From Brevundimonas aurantiaca (GTDB lineage Bacteria; Pseudomonadota; Alphaproteobacteria; Caulobacterales; Caulobacteraceae): a DNA stretch of 64,000 nt. The notes beneath the pieces were generated by a model. It did not search any database and had not been told where the DNA came from. It saw only the letters and a list, made by a program, of their open reading frames with translations. This document shows positions 50,793 through 60,121 of the stretch, piece after piece. The position numbers and the translations under genes are program-made. Location: positions 62,001 through 126,000 of the forward strand of contig NZ_JACHOQ010000003.1 of NCBI RefSeq assembly GCF_014199955.1. The letters are read 5' to 3'. Positions within the stretch are counted from its first letter, which is position 1, and every line of letters starts with the position of its first letter.

Positions 50793-52745
50793 CTAGAACT
50801 CTTCCCAACCGTCTTCGGCGGGAGCGGCCTGTTGGGCGGGGGCGGGGGCGGCGCCGCCGCGGCCCAGGGTCTTGAGGGCCTGGACCATGCGGTGGGCGGG
50901 CTTGGCCGGTGCGGGGGCGGGCGCCGGTGCGGCGACCGGCGCCGGGGAGGCGGCCTGAGCCGCTGAGCCGACCTTGAACCGGGCCACCGAGGCCTGGAGC
51001 GACTGGGCCTCCTGGGCCAGAGAGTGGCTGGCGGCGGTCGACTGTTCGACCATGGCCGCATTCTGTTGCGTGACCTGGTCCATCTGGTTGACGGCCGTAT
51101 TGACCTCGGCCAGGCCGATGGCCTGTTCCTGGGCCGAGGCGGCGATTTCCGCCACCAGGCCGTCGATCTCGGCGACACGGTCCACGATCCGCTGCAGGGC
51201 CTCGCCGGTCTGGCCGACCAGTTTCACCCCCGAACCGACCTGGGTGCTGGAGGTCGAGATCAGGGTCTTGATCTCCTTGGCGGCTTCCGCCGATCGCTGG
51301 GCCAGGGCCCGGACCTCGGAGGCCACGACGGCGAAACCGCGACCGGCCTCGCCCGCCCGGGCCGCCTCGACCCCGGCGTTCAGGGCCAGAAGATTGGTCT
51401 GGAAGGCGATCTCGTCGATGACCCCGATGATCTGGCTGATCTGTTCGGAAGAGCCTTCGATGGCCTGCATGGCCTGGACCGCGTCGCGGACGATGACGCC
51501 CGAGGTCTCGGCGTCGCCCTTGGCGGCCTGGACCACGTCCGAGGCCTGGCGCGCGCCCGAGGCGGTCTTGTTCACCGTGGCGGTGATCTCATCAAGCGCG
51601 GCCGCCGTCTCTTCCAGGCCCGCGGCCTGCTGTTCGGTACGACGCGACAGGTCGTCGGCGGCCTGGGAAATCTCCCCGGCGCCCGAGCGGATGCCGGCGA
51701 TATTGGCCACCACCACCGAGACCGCCTGTTGCAGCTGGGCGATGGCGGCGTTGAAGTCGGACTTCAGCTGGGCGGCCTTGGGCGCGAATTCGGTGTCGAT
51801 CCGATAGGTCAGGTCGCCGTCCGCCATGGCCGCCAGACCCCGGCCCAAGGCCTCGATCGTCACCCGGTCGGCTTCGGCCTCCGCTGCCTTCTCGGCCTCG
51901 CGGGCGGCCCGCTCCTGCTCGCTCATCGAGCGCTGCGAAAGCGCCTCCGCCGCCAGACGCGCCTTCTCAATGGCGGCGTCGCGGAAGGTCGCGAGCGCCA
52001 AGGCCATCTTGCCGATCTCGTCGCCGCGCGCGACGCCCGGAATCTCGGAGGCCGTATCTCCCTCCGCCAGGCCGCGCATCCGCCGCTCGAGCGCCACCAC
52101 GGGCCCCGACACCGACCGGCCGATGAACCAGCCCGCCGCCCCGACCGCCAGCAACACCAGCAGGGCCATGGAGCCCAGGGCCAGGGCCGACTTGCCCACG
52201 GCCGCCGCGATCTGGTCGGTATAGACGCCTGAACCGATCACCCAGCCCCAGGGCGCAAAGCCCTTCACATAGGAGATCTTCGGCGAGGCCCCGTCCTGGT
52301 TCGGCTTGGCCCACTGGTAGTGGACGAAGCCCTCGCCGTCCTTCTGCACCACGGCGACGAATTCCTTGAACATCAGCACGCCGTCAGCGTCCTTGTTCTC
52401 GCTCAGATCCTTGCCGTTCAGCGCCGGCTTCATCGGATGCATCACCATGGTGGGATGCATGTCGTTGATCCAGAAATAGTCGTCCTGGCCGTACCGCATG
52501 GCCCCGACCGCCGCCTTGGCCGCCGTCTGGGCCTGATCCCGGCTCATCCGTCCGGCCGCCTCCTCGCCCTGGTAATAGGCGACCACGCTGTGGGCGATCT
52601 CGACGGACTTTTTAGTGCGGTCGGCGATGTCGTCACGCATGACCGCATCCAGCCGGAAAAGGGCCAAGGCCGTCACCACCAGAAGGCCGGCCACCGTCAC
52701 AAGCGCCAGCAGATTAATCCGCCCGCCGATCGTCAAAGCCTTCAT
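50793..52745 (-). CDS. Methyl-accepting chemotaxis protein (sCache type)
   Basis: A 650-residue chemoreceptor. TM1 (about 9-29) is followed by a periplasmic sCache_2 domain ([33 protein letters not shown]), TM2 (about 182-205), HAMP, a cytosolic coiled coil, and the signalling hairpin tip [20 protein letters not shown] (about 470-490). The C-terminus ends in EDGWEEF, a tryptophan/phenylalanine pentapeptide like the CheR/CheB tether. Similar Cache receptors sense small organic acids. The start at 52745 ([13 protein letters not shown]) puts TM1 right after the start. No che genes are nearby. Confidence 0.94.
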   Translation of the reverse strand: MKALTIGGRINLLALVTVAGLLVVTALALFRLDAVMRDDIADRTKKSVEIAHSVVAYYQGEEAAGRMSRDQAQTAAKAAVGAMRYGQDDYFWINDMHPTMVMHPMKPALNGKDLSENKDADGVLMFKEFVAVVQKDGEGFVHYQWAKPNQDGASPKISYVKGFAPWGWVIGSGVYTDQIAAAVGKSALALGSMALLVLLAVGAAGWFIGRSVSGPVVALERRMRGLAEGDTASEIPGVARGDEIGKMALALATFRDAAIEKARLAAEALSQRSMSEQERAAREAEKAAEAEADRVTIEALGRGLAAMADGDLTYRIDTEFAPKAAQLKSDFNAAIAQLQQAVSVVVANIAGIRSGAGEISQAADDLSRRTEQQAAGLEETAAALDEITATVNKTASGARQASDVVQAAKGDAETSGVIVRDAVQAMQAIEGSSEQISQIIGVIDEIAFQTNLLALNAGVEAARAGEAGRGFAVVASEVRALAQRSAEAAKEIKTLISTSSTQVGSGVKLVGQTGEALQRIVDRVAEIDGLVAEIAASAQEQAIGLAEVNTAVNQMDQVTQQNAAMVEQSTAASHSLAQEAQSLQASVARFKVGSAAQAASPAPVAAPAPAPAPAKPAHRMVQALKTLGRGGAAPAPAQQAAPAEDGWEEF

Positions 52746-52854
52746 GGTTGTTTCCCTAAGCATCGGACCATGCCTAAAGAACGAGGTTAAACGGGGACCT
52801 ATGAGGGGGCTAGGTAGATACCCTTATGCGACAATCAGCCCCGCACAAGTTCCC

Positions 52855-53571
52855 TCAGGCCGCCTTCTGATATTCCAGGAAGATCGGCGCGGTGTCGCCC
52901 AGTCGCTTTTCCTCATAGCGGGTGATCACATGGTCCGACGGGGCGACATGCCAGTCGGCCTCGGCCGCTCCGATCCGTTTCAGCCCCGGCGCCCTCTCCA
53001 ATCGCTCCAGCGTCCATTCCGCATAGTCGCGCCAATCGGTGACGAACCGCAGCGTCCCGCCGGGCTTCAGAATGCGGGCGAAGGCCTGGGCCGTCTCGTC
53101 CTGCAACAGGCGGCGCTTGTTGTGCCGGGCCTTGTGCCAGGGATCGGGAAACAGGATCAGCACCCGATCGACCGAGGCGTCGGGAAGGGCCTCGACCAGG
53201 TCGCGCGCGTCGTCGGCGTGGATGCGGACGTTCTCCAGCCCGCCTTCCTCGACGTGGCGCAGGGCCGAGGCGACCCCGTTCAGAAAGGGTTCGCAGCCGA
53301 TCACCAGAACGTCCGGCCGCCGCGCCGCCTGGGCCGCCATATGTTCGCCCCCGCCGAATCCGATCTCCAGCCAGACCTCGGCGGCGTTGGGCATCAGAGT
53401 CTGCGGGTTCACCGGTCCCGCCTTCGGGTCCGGCACGGCGATCCGTGGGAGCAGCGTCTCCATCAGGGCGGCCTGACGCGGCTTGATCGGGCGAGCCTTG
53501 ATGCGGCCGAACGACCGCAGCGGCCGCTCCAGATGCGGATTGTCGTCCTCGGGGGGCAGGTCGGTCTTCAT
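52855..53571 (-). CDS. trmB: tRNA (guanine-46-N7)-methyltransferase TrmB
   Basis: A 238-residue SAM-dependent enzyme that makes m7G46 in tRNA. Family motifs: WLEIGFGGGEHMAAQA (about 68-83, SAM loop), VLIGCEPFLNGVAS-like segment, HADDARDL (about 118), LILFPDPWHKARHNKRRLL (about 137-155) and TDWRDYAEW (about 176). The start at 53571 fits the family length; the upstream 24 residues of the frame are Arg-rich and unlikely. It is followed by no obvious partner. Confidence 0.95.
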   Translation of the reverse strand: MKTDLPPEDDNPHLERPLRSFGRIKARPIKPRQAALMETLLPRIAVPDPKAGPVNPQTLMPNAAEVWLEIGFGGGEHMAAQAARRPDVLVIGCEPFLNGVASALRHVEEGGLENVRIHADDARDLVEALPDASVDRVLILFPDPWHKARHNKRRLLQDETAQAFARILKPGGTLRFVTDWRDYAEWTLERLERAPGLKRIGAAEADWHVAPSDHVITRYEEKRLGDTAPIFLEYQKAA

Positions 53572-53618
53572 CCGCCTGCCGTTAGCCGTCCGGAACCCCG
53601 GCGTCCATAAGCGACGCC

Positions 53619-54191
53619 TCAGCGGGTCGCGCCCGGCTTCCACTTGACGTCATTGGCGCCGTTGGCGTTGGCGCGGCGCCCGGCGACGAACAGATGGTCC
53701 GACAGCCGGTTCAGATAGCGCAGGGCCGCGCCGTTGACCGCCTGCCCCGCCTCGACCAGACGCACGGCGTCCCGCTCGGCGCGACGGCACACGGTGCGCG
53801 CCACATGCAGATGGGCCGACAAGGGCGAACCGCCGGGCAGGATGAAACTGTCCAGCGGTTTCAGGCTCTCGTTCATCCAGTCGATCTCCTGTTCCAGCCG
53901 CTCGACCTGGCTGTCCAGAATTCGCAGCGCCTCCCAGGCCGGGGGCGGGTCCAGCGGCGTGGCCAGATCGGCCCCCAGGTCGAACAGTTCGTTCTGAATC
54001 CGCCCCAGCATGGCGTCGATCCGGTCGTTCTGGCCGCTGCTGAGCCGGGCCACCCCCAGGACGGCGTTCAGTTCATCCACCGCCCCATAGGCCTGGACCC
54101 GCAGATCGGTCTTAGACACCGGCGCGCCCGAGGCCAGCCGCGTCAGGCCCTCGTCCCCAGTCTTGGTGTAGATCTTGTTCAGCGTCACCAT
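53619..54191 (-). CDS. ATP:cob(I)alamin adenosyltransferase (PduO type)
   Basis: A 190-residue adenosyltransferase that makes adenosylcobalamin. Motifs: IYTKTGDEGLTRLASG (about 7-22, ATP loop), YGAVDELNAVLGVAR (about 35-49), RTVCRRAERDAVRL (about 132-145) and LNRLSDHLFVAGRRAN (about 158-173). It is 13 bases from a HIG1-like gene on the same strand, a pairing I recall from other Alphaproteobacteria where etf genes follow; here etfBA is far away at 3530. Confidence 0.94.
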   Translation of the reverse strand: MVTLNKIYTKTGDEGLTRLASGAPVSKTDLRVQAYGAVDELNAVLGVARLSSGQNDRIDAMLGRIQNELFDLGADLATPLDPPPAWEALRILDSQVERLEQEIDWMNESLKPLDSFILPGGSPLSAHLHVARTVCRRAERDAVRLVEAGQAVNGAALRYLNRLSDHLFVAGRRANANGANDVKWKPGATR

Positions 54192-54204
54192 GGACGACCT
54201 CCGG

Positions 54205-54405
54205 TCAAGACGCCGTCGCCTTCCACAGCATGCCGATCACCAGAAGCAGGACCGCCAGGGCCTGCAACCCGACCCGCCAGCGCATCAGCCGGTTGGAATG
54301 GCTGCGGGCGTAGGCGCCCCCGCGAAACAGCGAATACAGCCCCAGGCCGAGCGTCACCGTCACGGCGGCGATGGCGAGGAGGATCAGAATGTCCAACATC
54401 TGCAT
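54205..54405 (-). CDS. HIG1-domain two-helix membrane protein
   Basis: A 66-residue protein with two membrane helices (about 5-25 and 45-62) and a linker SHSNRLMRWRVGLQALAVL (about 35-53) that closely resembles the RxxxxMRxRV signature of HIG1 proteins. Mitochondrial HIG1 proteins help assemble or tune respiratory supercomplexes; bacterial copies are also associated with cytochrome oxidase but are not well described. In annotation it may appear as 'twin transmembrane protein'. Likely one transcript with the adenosyltransferase. Confidence 0.8.
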   Translation of the reverse strand: MQMLDILILLAIAAVTVTLGLGLYSLFRGGAYARSHSNRLMRWRVGLQALAVLLLVIGMLWKATAS

Positions 54406-54504
54406 GACGTCCTTTTAGGCGCGTCGCGCTTCCGGCGCCAGCACGGCGCGATTTGGCCGCCCAGCTAAGCCATTGGTGACGATTTGTGGTGCAAGGTGCC
54501 GCTC

Positions 54505-55656
54505 ATGACTGATCGCGCCGTCCGAAATCTCGACCATTTGAGGGGCTCGGCCTCCACCGCCCGCGTGCTGAACCTGCTGAAGGTGTGGGAAGAGAACGGC
54601 GACAGCCGGGCAGACGGCGCCCTGCGCAATCCCGACTGGGCCGCACGCCCGATCTTCCGCACCCCGGTGCTGAACCGATCCCTGATCATCAAACACCGGC
54701 TCCGACGCAACGAGACGGACCTGTTCACCGGCCGTCGCCATGTGGCGACCAAGGTGATCATTCCGATCGACGACGAGGATCTGAAGACCGGCGGCCGCTA
54801 TGTCTTCGTCAATCAGATCGGCTTCGAACGGATGATGATGGAATCGTTCGGCGTCCCCGCGACCCACGCGGACATCGTCACCCTGCGCCAGATCGACCGC
54901 CTGCCGTCGCTCGACCCCTTTTTGCTTCGCGAACAGCTGCGCCGGTGCGGCCTGGAGCCGGCGCCCTGCTATTTCTCGATCAGCGAGAGCGATCTTCAGC
55001 GGATGACCACCTTCGTCCGGGGCGAGATCGAACCCCTGGTCAGCCTCAGCCTGGGCGCAGGCAACAGCGAAGCCGCCGATTCAGCGGCGCGGATGACGGC
55101 CAAGATCCTGTCCAACACCCCTGGCGACCAGCTGGAGGCCCTGCGCGAGACCCTGCGTCTGGCCCCGGAACAGTATCAGGAAGGGGTCTTCTGCTGGAAA
55201 GGCTTCCTCTACTACAAATGGACCCTGTCGACCCTGCTGGGCGAGGTGGCGGCCGTCGCCGAGGCGGTGCGCACCATCAAGCCGGTCGGTAAGGTCGATC
55301 GACAGGCCCGCGAATATCTGGACCGCAGCCGCGCCGTCCTGCGGGGCCGCATCATTCGCACCTGCGACGAGGTCAGCCGCACCCTCAGCGTCTATGACGA
55401 CGCCTACGCCCGGCTGACGCGCGAGGGCAAACCCATCGCCTTCCGCGACTTCCTGCTGGACGCCCCGTCGATGTTCGCCCGCCTGGGCGACCAGCTGGGC
55501 GCGGTCCAGCACATCGTCAGCTATTGGCGTTTCCGCTTCGGCGCCGGCGCCCATCCGGCGGGGGTGGCCGAGCTGCTGGACATCTTCATGGACTTTGAAA
55601 CCGGCCTTCTGGGGCGCGGCGAAAGCCCCGACGACATCATCGTCCTGGCGGCCTGA
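54505..55656 (+). CDS. Conserved-looking 383-residue protein of unknown function
   Basis: A soluble protein starting MTDRAVRNLDHLRG (ATG at 54505; an upstream in-frame ATG at 54484 is less likely). It has an N-terminal positively charged region, a segment KVIIPIDDEDLKTGGRYVFV (about 80-99), NQIGFERMMMES, a helical middle with LSLGAGNSEAADSAARMTAK (about 187-206), QYQEGVFCWKGFLYYKW (about 228-244) and a long C-terminal helical bundle. No signal peptide, helix-turn-helix or enzyme motif is recognised. It reads as a full-length intact gene with normal codon use. It is convergent with polA. Confidence 0.8.
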   Translation: MTDRAVRNLDHLRGSASTARVLNLLKVWEENGDSRADGALRNPDWAARPIFRTPVLNRSLIIKHRLRRNETDLFTGRRHVATKVIIPIDDEDLKTGGRYVFVNQIGFERMMMESFGVPATHADIVTLRQIDRLPSLDPFLLREQLRRCGLEPAPCYFSISESDLQRMTTFVRGEIEPLVSLSLGAGNSEAADSAARMTAKILSNTPGDQLEALRETLRLAPEQYQEGVFCWKGFLYYKWTLSTLLGEVAAVAEAVRTIKPVGKVDRQAREYLDRSRAVLRGRIIRTCDEVSRTLSVYDDAYARLTREGKPIAFRDFLLDAPSMFARLGDQLGAVQHIVSYWRFRFGAGAHPAGVAELLDIFMDFETGLLGRGESPDDIIVLAA

Positions 55657-55675
55657 ACGCCGCCGCGCCGGCGTC

Positions 55676-58591
55676 TCAGTGCGCCTCGTCCCAGTTGGGG
55701 GCGGCGCGGGCGTCGACGACCAGGGGCACGGTCAGGGCGACGGCGGGGTCCGAAGCGGTTTCCATGACCCGCTTGATGACGGGAATGGCGCGCTCAGCCT
55801 CCGCTTCTGGAGCCTCGAACACCAGTTCGTCATGGACCTGCAGCAGCATGCGGGTCTTCAGTCCCGCCTCGGCCAGGGCCGCGGGCATGCGGATCATGGC
55901 GCGGCGGATGATGTCGGCGGCCGCGCCCTGGATGGGGGCGTTGATGGCGGCGCGCTCGCCGAACTGGCGTTCGGCGCCCGATTTCGAGTGAATGGCGGGG
56001 ATATGGATCCGACGCCCGAAGACGGTGGAGACGAAGCCGGCCTGGCGGACCTCGGCCTTGGTCCTGTCCATATAGGTCCGAATGCCGGGGAAGCGGTCGA
56101 AATAGGTCTTGATATAGGCGCCGGCCTCGCCCTGATCGATGCCCAGCTGGGCGGCCAGGCCGAAGGCCGAGATGCCGTAGACGATGCCGAAATTGATGGC
56201 CTTGGCGCGGCGGCGAGTCTCGGACGGCATGCCCTCGACGGGGACGCCGAACATTTCGCTGGCGGTGGCGGCGTGGATGTCCAGCCCGGCCTTGAAGGCG
56301 CGTTTCAGCTCGGGGATGTCGCCGATATGGGCCAGAAGGCGCAGTTCGATCTGGCTGTAGTCTGCGCTGATCAGAAGATGGCCGGGGGCGGCGATGAAGG
56401 CCTGACGGATTTCGCGGCCTGTCTCGGTGCGTATGGGGATGTTCTGGAGGTTGGGATCGCTGGAGGCCAGACGGCCGGTCGAGGCGGCGGCCAGCTGATA
56501 GGAGGTGTGGACGCGGTCGGTCCGGGGGTTGGCGGCGGCGATCAGGGCGTCGGTATAGGTGCCTTTCAGCTTGGACAGCTGTCGCCAGTCCAGAAGGACA
56601 CGCGGCAGGGCGTGGGTCTGGGCCAGGTCCTCCAGAACGCTGGCGTCGGTGCCCCACTGGCCGGAGGCGGTCTTCTTCCCGCCCGGCAGATTCAGCTCGC
56701 CGAACAGGATGTCGCCGATCTGGCGGGGAGAGCCGATGTTGAAGGGACGGCCCGCAATCTCATGGGCCTGGGTCTCCAACTCGGCCATGCGCAAGCCGAA
56801 TTCGCTCGACAAACGCTTGAGGCGGTCGGGATCGATGCGGACGCCGGCGGTCTCCATCTCGGCCAGGACGGCGGGCATGGGCCGTTCAAGGGTCTCATAG
56901 ACGGTGGACAGGCCCTCGCGCGCCAGCCGGGGCTTTAGAATGCGCCACAGACGCAGGGTGACGTCCGCATCCTCGGCGGCGTAGGTGGTGGCCGACTTCA
57001 GAGCGACGTGCTTGAAGGATTTCTGGCTCTTGCCGGTCCCCGCCACGCTCTTGAAGGGTATCGGCTCGTGGCCGAGGTGGAGCCGCGCCAGCTCGTCCAT
57101 CCCGTGACCGTGCAATCCGCCTTCCAGCACATAGGAGAGCAGCAGGGTGTCGTCATAAGGCGCGACCCGGATTCCGCGCCGCGCCATGACCGCCAGATCA
57201 TATTTGGCGTTCTGCAGCACCTTCAGGACCGACGGGTCTTCCAGCAGCGACTTCAGCTTCGTCAGGGCCGTCGCCTTGTCCAGTTGCTGAATAGGCTCGC
57301 GCGGCTCGCCCGCTTCCCCGAACAGCCCGCCCTCGCCCGCCTGGGGCTCATGCTCATGGGTCAGGGGGATGTAGCAGGCCTGGTTCGGCCCGACCGCCAG
57401 GGATACGCCGCACAGGCCCGCATGGGTCGCTGACAGGGCGTCGGTCTCGGTGTCGAAGCCGACCACCCCCGCCTCAGTCGCCCGCGCGATCCAGCGGTCC
57501 AAAGCCTCTTCGGTCTGGACGCATTCATAAGCGTCGAGATCGAAGGACTGCGCCTCGACCGGCCCGTCCGCCGTCTGGCCATAGCGGGGCGTGGCCACCG
57601 GGACGTTCAGATTGGGCGTGCGTTTGGGCGCGAAGGCGGAGGTTTCGCTGGGCCCCGCCTTGCCGTCTCCGACCCGACGCTGCAGCGACCGGAACTCCAT
57701 CTTGTCCAGAAAGGCCGACAGGGTCTCAGGATCGGGATCGCGCACGGCGAAATCCTCGATCGGCTCCGGCGCCGGCGCATCGCAGGTCAGGCGGACCAGT
57801 TCGCGCGACAGGCGGATCTGGTCGGCGAAATTGATCAGGGTCTCGCGGCGTTTAGGCTGTTTGATCTCCCCAGCCCGCGCCAGCAGGGTGTCCAGGTCGC
57901 CGTATTCGTCCAGCAACTGCGCCGCCGTCTTCGGGCCGATGCCGGGCGCGCCCGGCACATTGTCGACGCTGTCGCCGATCAGGGCCTGAAGATCGACCAT
58001 CTTTCCCGGCCCGACGCCGAACTTTTCGAACACCTCGGGCTCGGCCAGACGCCGATCCTTCATCGGATCCCACATGACTACGCCGCCGCCGATCAGCTGC
58101 ATCAGATCCTTGTCGGAGCTGACGATCACCGCCTCGCCTCCGGCGTCGCGGGCCTTGCAGGCATAGGTGGCGATCAGATCGTCGGCCTCATAGCCGGGCA
58201 GCTCGACGCAATGGACGCCGAAGGCCGCCGTCGCCTCGCGCACCAGAGGAAACTGCGGCACCAGATCCTCGGGCGCCGGCGGGCGGTGAGCCTTGTACTG
58301 GTCGTACAGGTCGTTGCGGAAGGTCTTTTCCGAATGGTCGAAGATGGCGACCAGATGGGTGGGGCCGTCGGCGCCCTTCATGTCCTTCAGCAGCTTCCAC
58401 AACATGTTGCAGTAGCCCTGGACCGCCCCCACGGGCAGGCCGTCCGACTTTCGCGTCAGGGGCGGAAGGGCGTGATAGGCGCGGAAGATATAGGCCGAGG
58501 CGTCAATCATCCACAGCCGCAGGGCGGGTCCGTCCTGGGTGAGCGGGCGGTCCTGGGAGGGGGCGGCGTCGGAAGCGGAAGCGTCGGTCAT
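55676..58591 (-). CDS. polA: DNA polymerase I
   Basis: A 971-residue Pol I with all three parts. N-terminal 5' nuclease (about 20-315; YIFRAYHALPPL, VSSDKDLMQLI, GDSVDNVPGAPGIGPKTAAQ-type helix-hairpin-helix). The 3'-5' exonuclease (about 370-560) keeps its acidic residues in VVGFDTETDAL and AAEDADVTLRLW. Polymerase domain has SADYSQIELRLLAHIG (motif A, about 743), RRRAKAINFGIVYGIS (motif B) and LLQVHDELVFEAP (motif C). It replaces RNA primers and fills repair gaps. An alphaproteobacterial length, slightly longer than E. coli. Confidence 0.97.
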   Translation of the reverse strand: MTDASASDAAPSQDRPLTQDGPALRLWMIDASAYIFRAYHALPPLTRKSDGLPVGAVQGYCNMLWKLLKDMKGADGPTHLVAIFDHSEKTFRNDLYDQYKAHRPPAPEDLVPQFPLVREATAAFGVHCVELPGYEADDLIATYACKARDAGGEAVIVSSDKDLMQLIGGGVVMWDPMKDRRLAEPEVFEKFGVGPGKMVDLQALIGDSVDNVPGAPGIGPKTAAQLLDEYGDLDTLLARAGEIKQPKRRETLINFADQIRLSRELVRLTCDAPAPEPIEDFAVRDPDPETLSAFLDKMEFRSLQRRVGDGKAGPSETSAFAPKRTPNLNVPVATPRYGQTADGPVEAQSFDLDAYECVQTEEALDRWIARATEAGVVGFDTETDALSATHAGLCGVSLAVGPNQACYIPLTHEHEPQAGEGGLFGEAGEPREPIQQLDKATALTKLKSLLEDPSVLKVLQNAKYDLAVMARRGIRVAPYDDTLLLSYVLEGGLHGHGMDELARLHLGHEPIPFKSVAGTGKSQKSFKHVALKSATTYAAEDADVTLRLWRILKPRLAREGLSTVYETLERPMPAVLAEMETAGVRIDPDRLKRLSSEFGLRMAELETQAHEIAGRPFNIGSPRQIGDILFGELNLPGGKKTASGQWGTDASVLEDLAQTHALPRVLLDWRQLSKLKGTYTDALIAAANPRTDRVHTSYQLAAASTGRLASSDPNLQNIPIRTETGREIRQAFIAAPGHLLISADYSQIELRLLAHIGDIPELKRAFKAGLDIHAATASEMFGVPVEGMPSETRRRAKAINFGIVYGISAFGLAAQLGIDQGEAGAYIKTYFDRFPGIRTYMDRTKAEVRQAGFVSTVFGRRIHIPAIHSKSGAERQFGERAAINAPIQGAAADIIRRAMIRMPAALAEAGLKTRMLLQVHDELVFEAPEAEAERAIPVIKRVMETASDPAVALTVPLVVDARAAPNWDEAH

Positions 58592-58629
58592 GGACGGAAC
58601 ATAGGCGGCCCGAGCCGCCGCGTCAGCCG

Positions 58630-59268
58630 TCAGAATTCCGTCCAGCTCGATCCCGGATCGCGCTGACCCGGCTGCGCCTGTTGCTGGCCCCAGGTCACGA
58701 TCATGAACAGCTTGTGGCTGCGAATCCGGTACTGTCCGATCATCGGCAGAACCGCGCCCAAGGGCGCTCCGGTCTTGGCCTCATAGAGAAAGCCGGAGAA
58801 TTCGGCCACGCCCGCCCGGTCGCGATTGCTGTAAACCGACAGCTCCGGCAGCGAGACGACGTTGAAGTTCTCGTTGATCGGAATCCGCATTTCGGGAATG
58901 CCGAAGACGCGGCGCATCTGCTCCAGCGCCAGGGCGCCGGTGCGGATTTCGAACACGGCGTCGGCGTCCTCCCGGGTGCGGGTCAGCCGATAACCGGCGT
59001 CCGACAGGGCCCCGCGGATTGCGCTGATGGCGTAGCGGGAGTTTTCGGTCTGGAAATAGGTCTCATCGACAAACACGGTCGCGCCGGTCGGAAGCGGCAG
59101 GGACAGGCCCTCCACCGCCTTGTCTGCGGCCCGGGCCAGCAGCAGGTTTTCGGTCGCCGTGCGGCCGATGTTGGATTCCGTGGTTGAGGCGCAGGCCGAG
59201 GCCAGAAGGGCTGTCATCGAAAGGGCGGCGACGAGGCGCGCCGACGTCGCGCGAAATCCGCCCATCAC
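58630..59268 (-). CDS. DUF6655-like lipoprotein
   Basis: A 212-residue lipoprotein with signal peptide and lipobox (LLASAC, Cys26). The motif TESNIGRTATENLLLARAAD (about 30-49) fits the DUF6655 family as I recall it. The rest is a small alpha/beta domain with VFVDETYFQTENSRYAISAI (about 65-84), then strands including FSGFLYEAKTGAPLG. Its role is unknown; DUF6655 members are common in the outer membrane or periplasm of Gram-negative bacteria. Its start overlaps the gloA stop by 4 bases. Confidence 0.65.
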   Translation of the reverse strand: MMGGFRATSARLVAALSMTALLASACASTTESNIGRTATENLLLARAADKAVEGLSLPLPTGATVFVDETYFQTENSRYAISAIRGALSDAGYRLTRTREDADAVFEIRTGALALEQMRRVFGIPEMRIPINENFNVVSLPELSVYSNRDRAGVAEFSGFLYEAKTGAPLGAVLPMIGQYRIRSHKLFMIVTWGQQQAQPGQRDPGSSWTEF

Positions 59269-59705
59269 CAGCTCCCCGTATTGGGCATGGACGCCCAGGG
59301 CTCGGCCGGCGTCAGGGGCGGACCGTCCTGAAGCAGTTCGATCGAAATACCGTCAGGTGAGCGGACGAAGGCCATATTGCCGTCGCGCGGCGGTCGGTTG
59401 ATCACCACGCCCCCGTCCATCAGCCGCTGACAGGCGGCATAGATGTCATCGACCTTATAGGCCAGATGTCCGAAATTGCGGCCGCCCTGATAGGTTTCCG
59501 GGTCCCAATTATAGGTCAGTTCCAGCTCAGGCGACCGTTCCGCCGCCGACTGCTCCAGATTCTTGGGCGCCGCCAGAAAGACCAGGGTGAAACGTCCCGC
59601 TTCATTCTCGGTGCGACGCACCTCCTGAAGCCCCAGCAGATCGCAGTAGAAATGCAGAGAGGCGTCGAGGTCGCGAACGCGGACCATGGTGTGCAGATAG
59701 CGCAA
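59265..59705 (-). CDS. gloA: Lactoylglutathione lyase (glyoxalase I)
   Basis: A 146-residue VOC-fold enzyme with both beta-alpha-beta-beta-beta modules. Metal ligands are seen: His5 in RYLHTMVRV, Glu in LELTYNWDPE (about 63), His in FGHLAYKV (about 80) and Glu in SIELLQDG (about 126). Glutathione-site residues in the DLGLQEVRR-type strand also fit. It detoxifies methylglyoxal with glutathione. It is the first gene of a two-gene unit with the DUF6655-like lipoprotein. Confidence 0.93.
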   Translation of the reverse strand: MRYLHTMVRVRDLDASLHFYCDLLGLQEVRRTENEAGRFTLVFLAAPKNLEQSAAERSPELELTYNWDPETYQGGRNFGHLAYKVDDIYAACQRLMDGGVVINRPPRDGNMAFVRSPDGISIELLQDGPPLTPAEPWASMPNTGSW

Positions 59706-59775
59706 CTCTGTCTCTTTTCAGTTCAAAGGCGGGGTCGAGCGTCTCTTACAGCGGCTGAGCGGCCAAACCGCAGCC

Positions 59776-60015
59776 TCAGTGCGCCTCGGCCGCGCGGGCG
59801 GCGGGGCTCAGATATTCGCTTTCGTCATGCGGCTGGGCCGACAGGACGAAGCGACGGTCGCAATAGCCGCATTCGACGAAATCATCCTCGCCCATGTCCA
59901 TATAGACCAGCGGATGGCCCAGGGCGCCGCCGCCGCCGTCGCAGGCGACACGCTTTGTCGAGACCACGATCTCTTCGGGGGGCGGAATGATCGCATCGGG
60001 GTGGCGGGGCGGCAT
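59776..60015 (-). CDS. Zinc-finger (Ndufs6/CHCC-type) protein
   Basis: A 79-residue protein with one zinc-finger of the C-x8-H-x14-C-x2-C type: Cys in RVACDGGGGALGHPLVYMDM (about 24-43), then ECGYCDRRFVL (about 48-58). This is the layout of the mitochondrial complex I accessory subunit NDUFS6 and its alphaproteobacterial orthologues. The start at 60015 (MPPRHPDAIIPPPEE) is the natural N-terminus. It is divergent from the ABC ATPase at 60122. Confidence 0.88.
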   Translation of the reverse strand: MPPRHPDAIIPPPEEIVVSTKRVACDGGGGALGHPLVYMDMGEDDFVECGYCDRRFVLSAQPHDESEYLSPAARAAEAH

Positions 60016-60121
60016 TATTCGGCTCGTGTCTTGGCGAGGAGGCGTCGGACGCATACCTATGCGGCCCATTCGGCGGCGTCAAACCGCCGCGCCCCTTCCT
60101 GTCCGATCAAAGCCCGACCGA

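Noticed and set aside
55657-55674. Weak ACGCCG/CGGCGT hairpin between the unknown gene and polA
   Set aside because: Short stem and no T-run on either strand; not enough to call a terminator.
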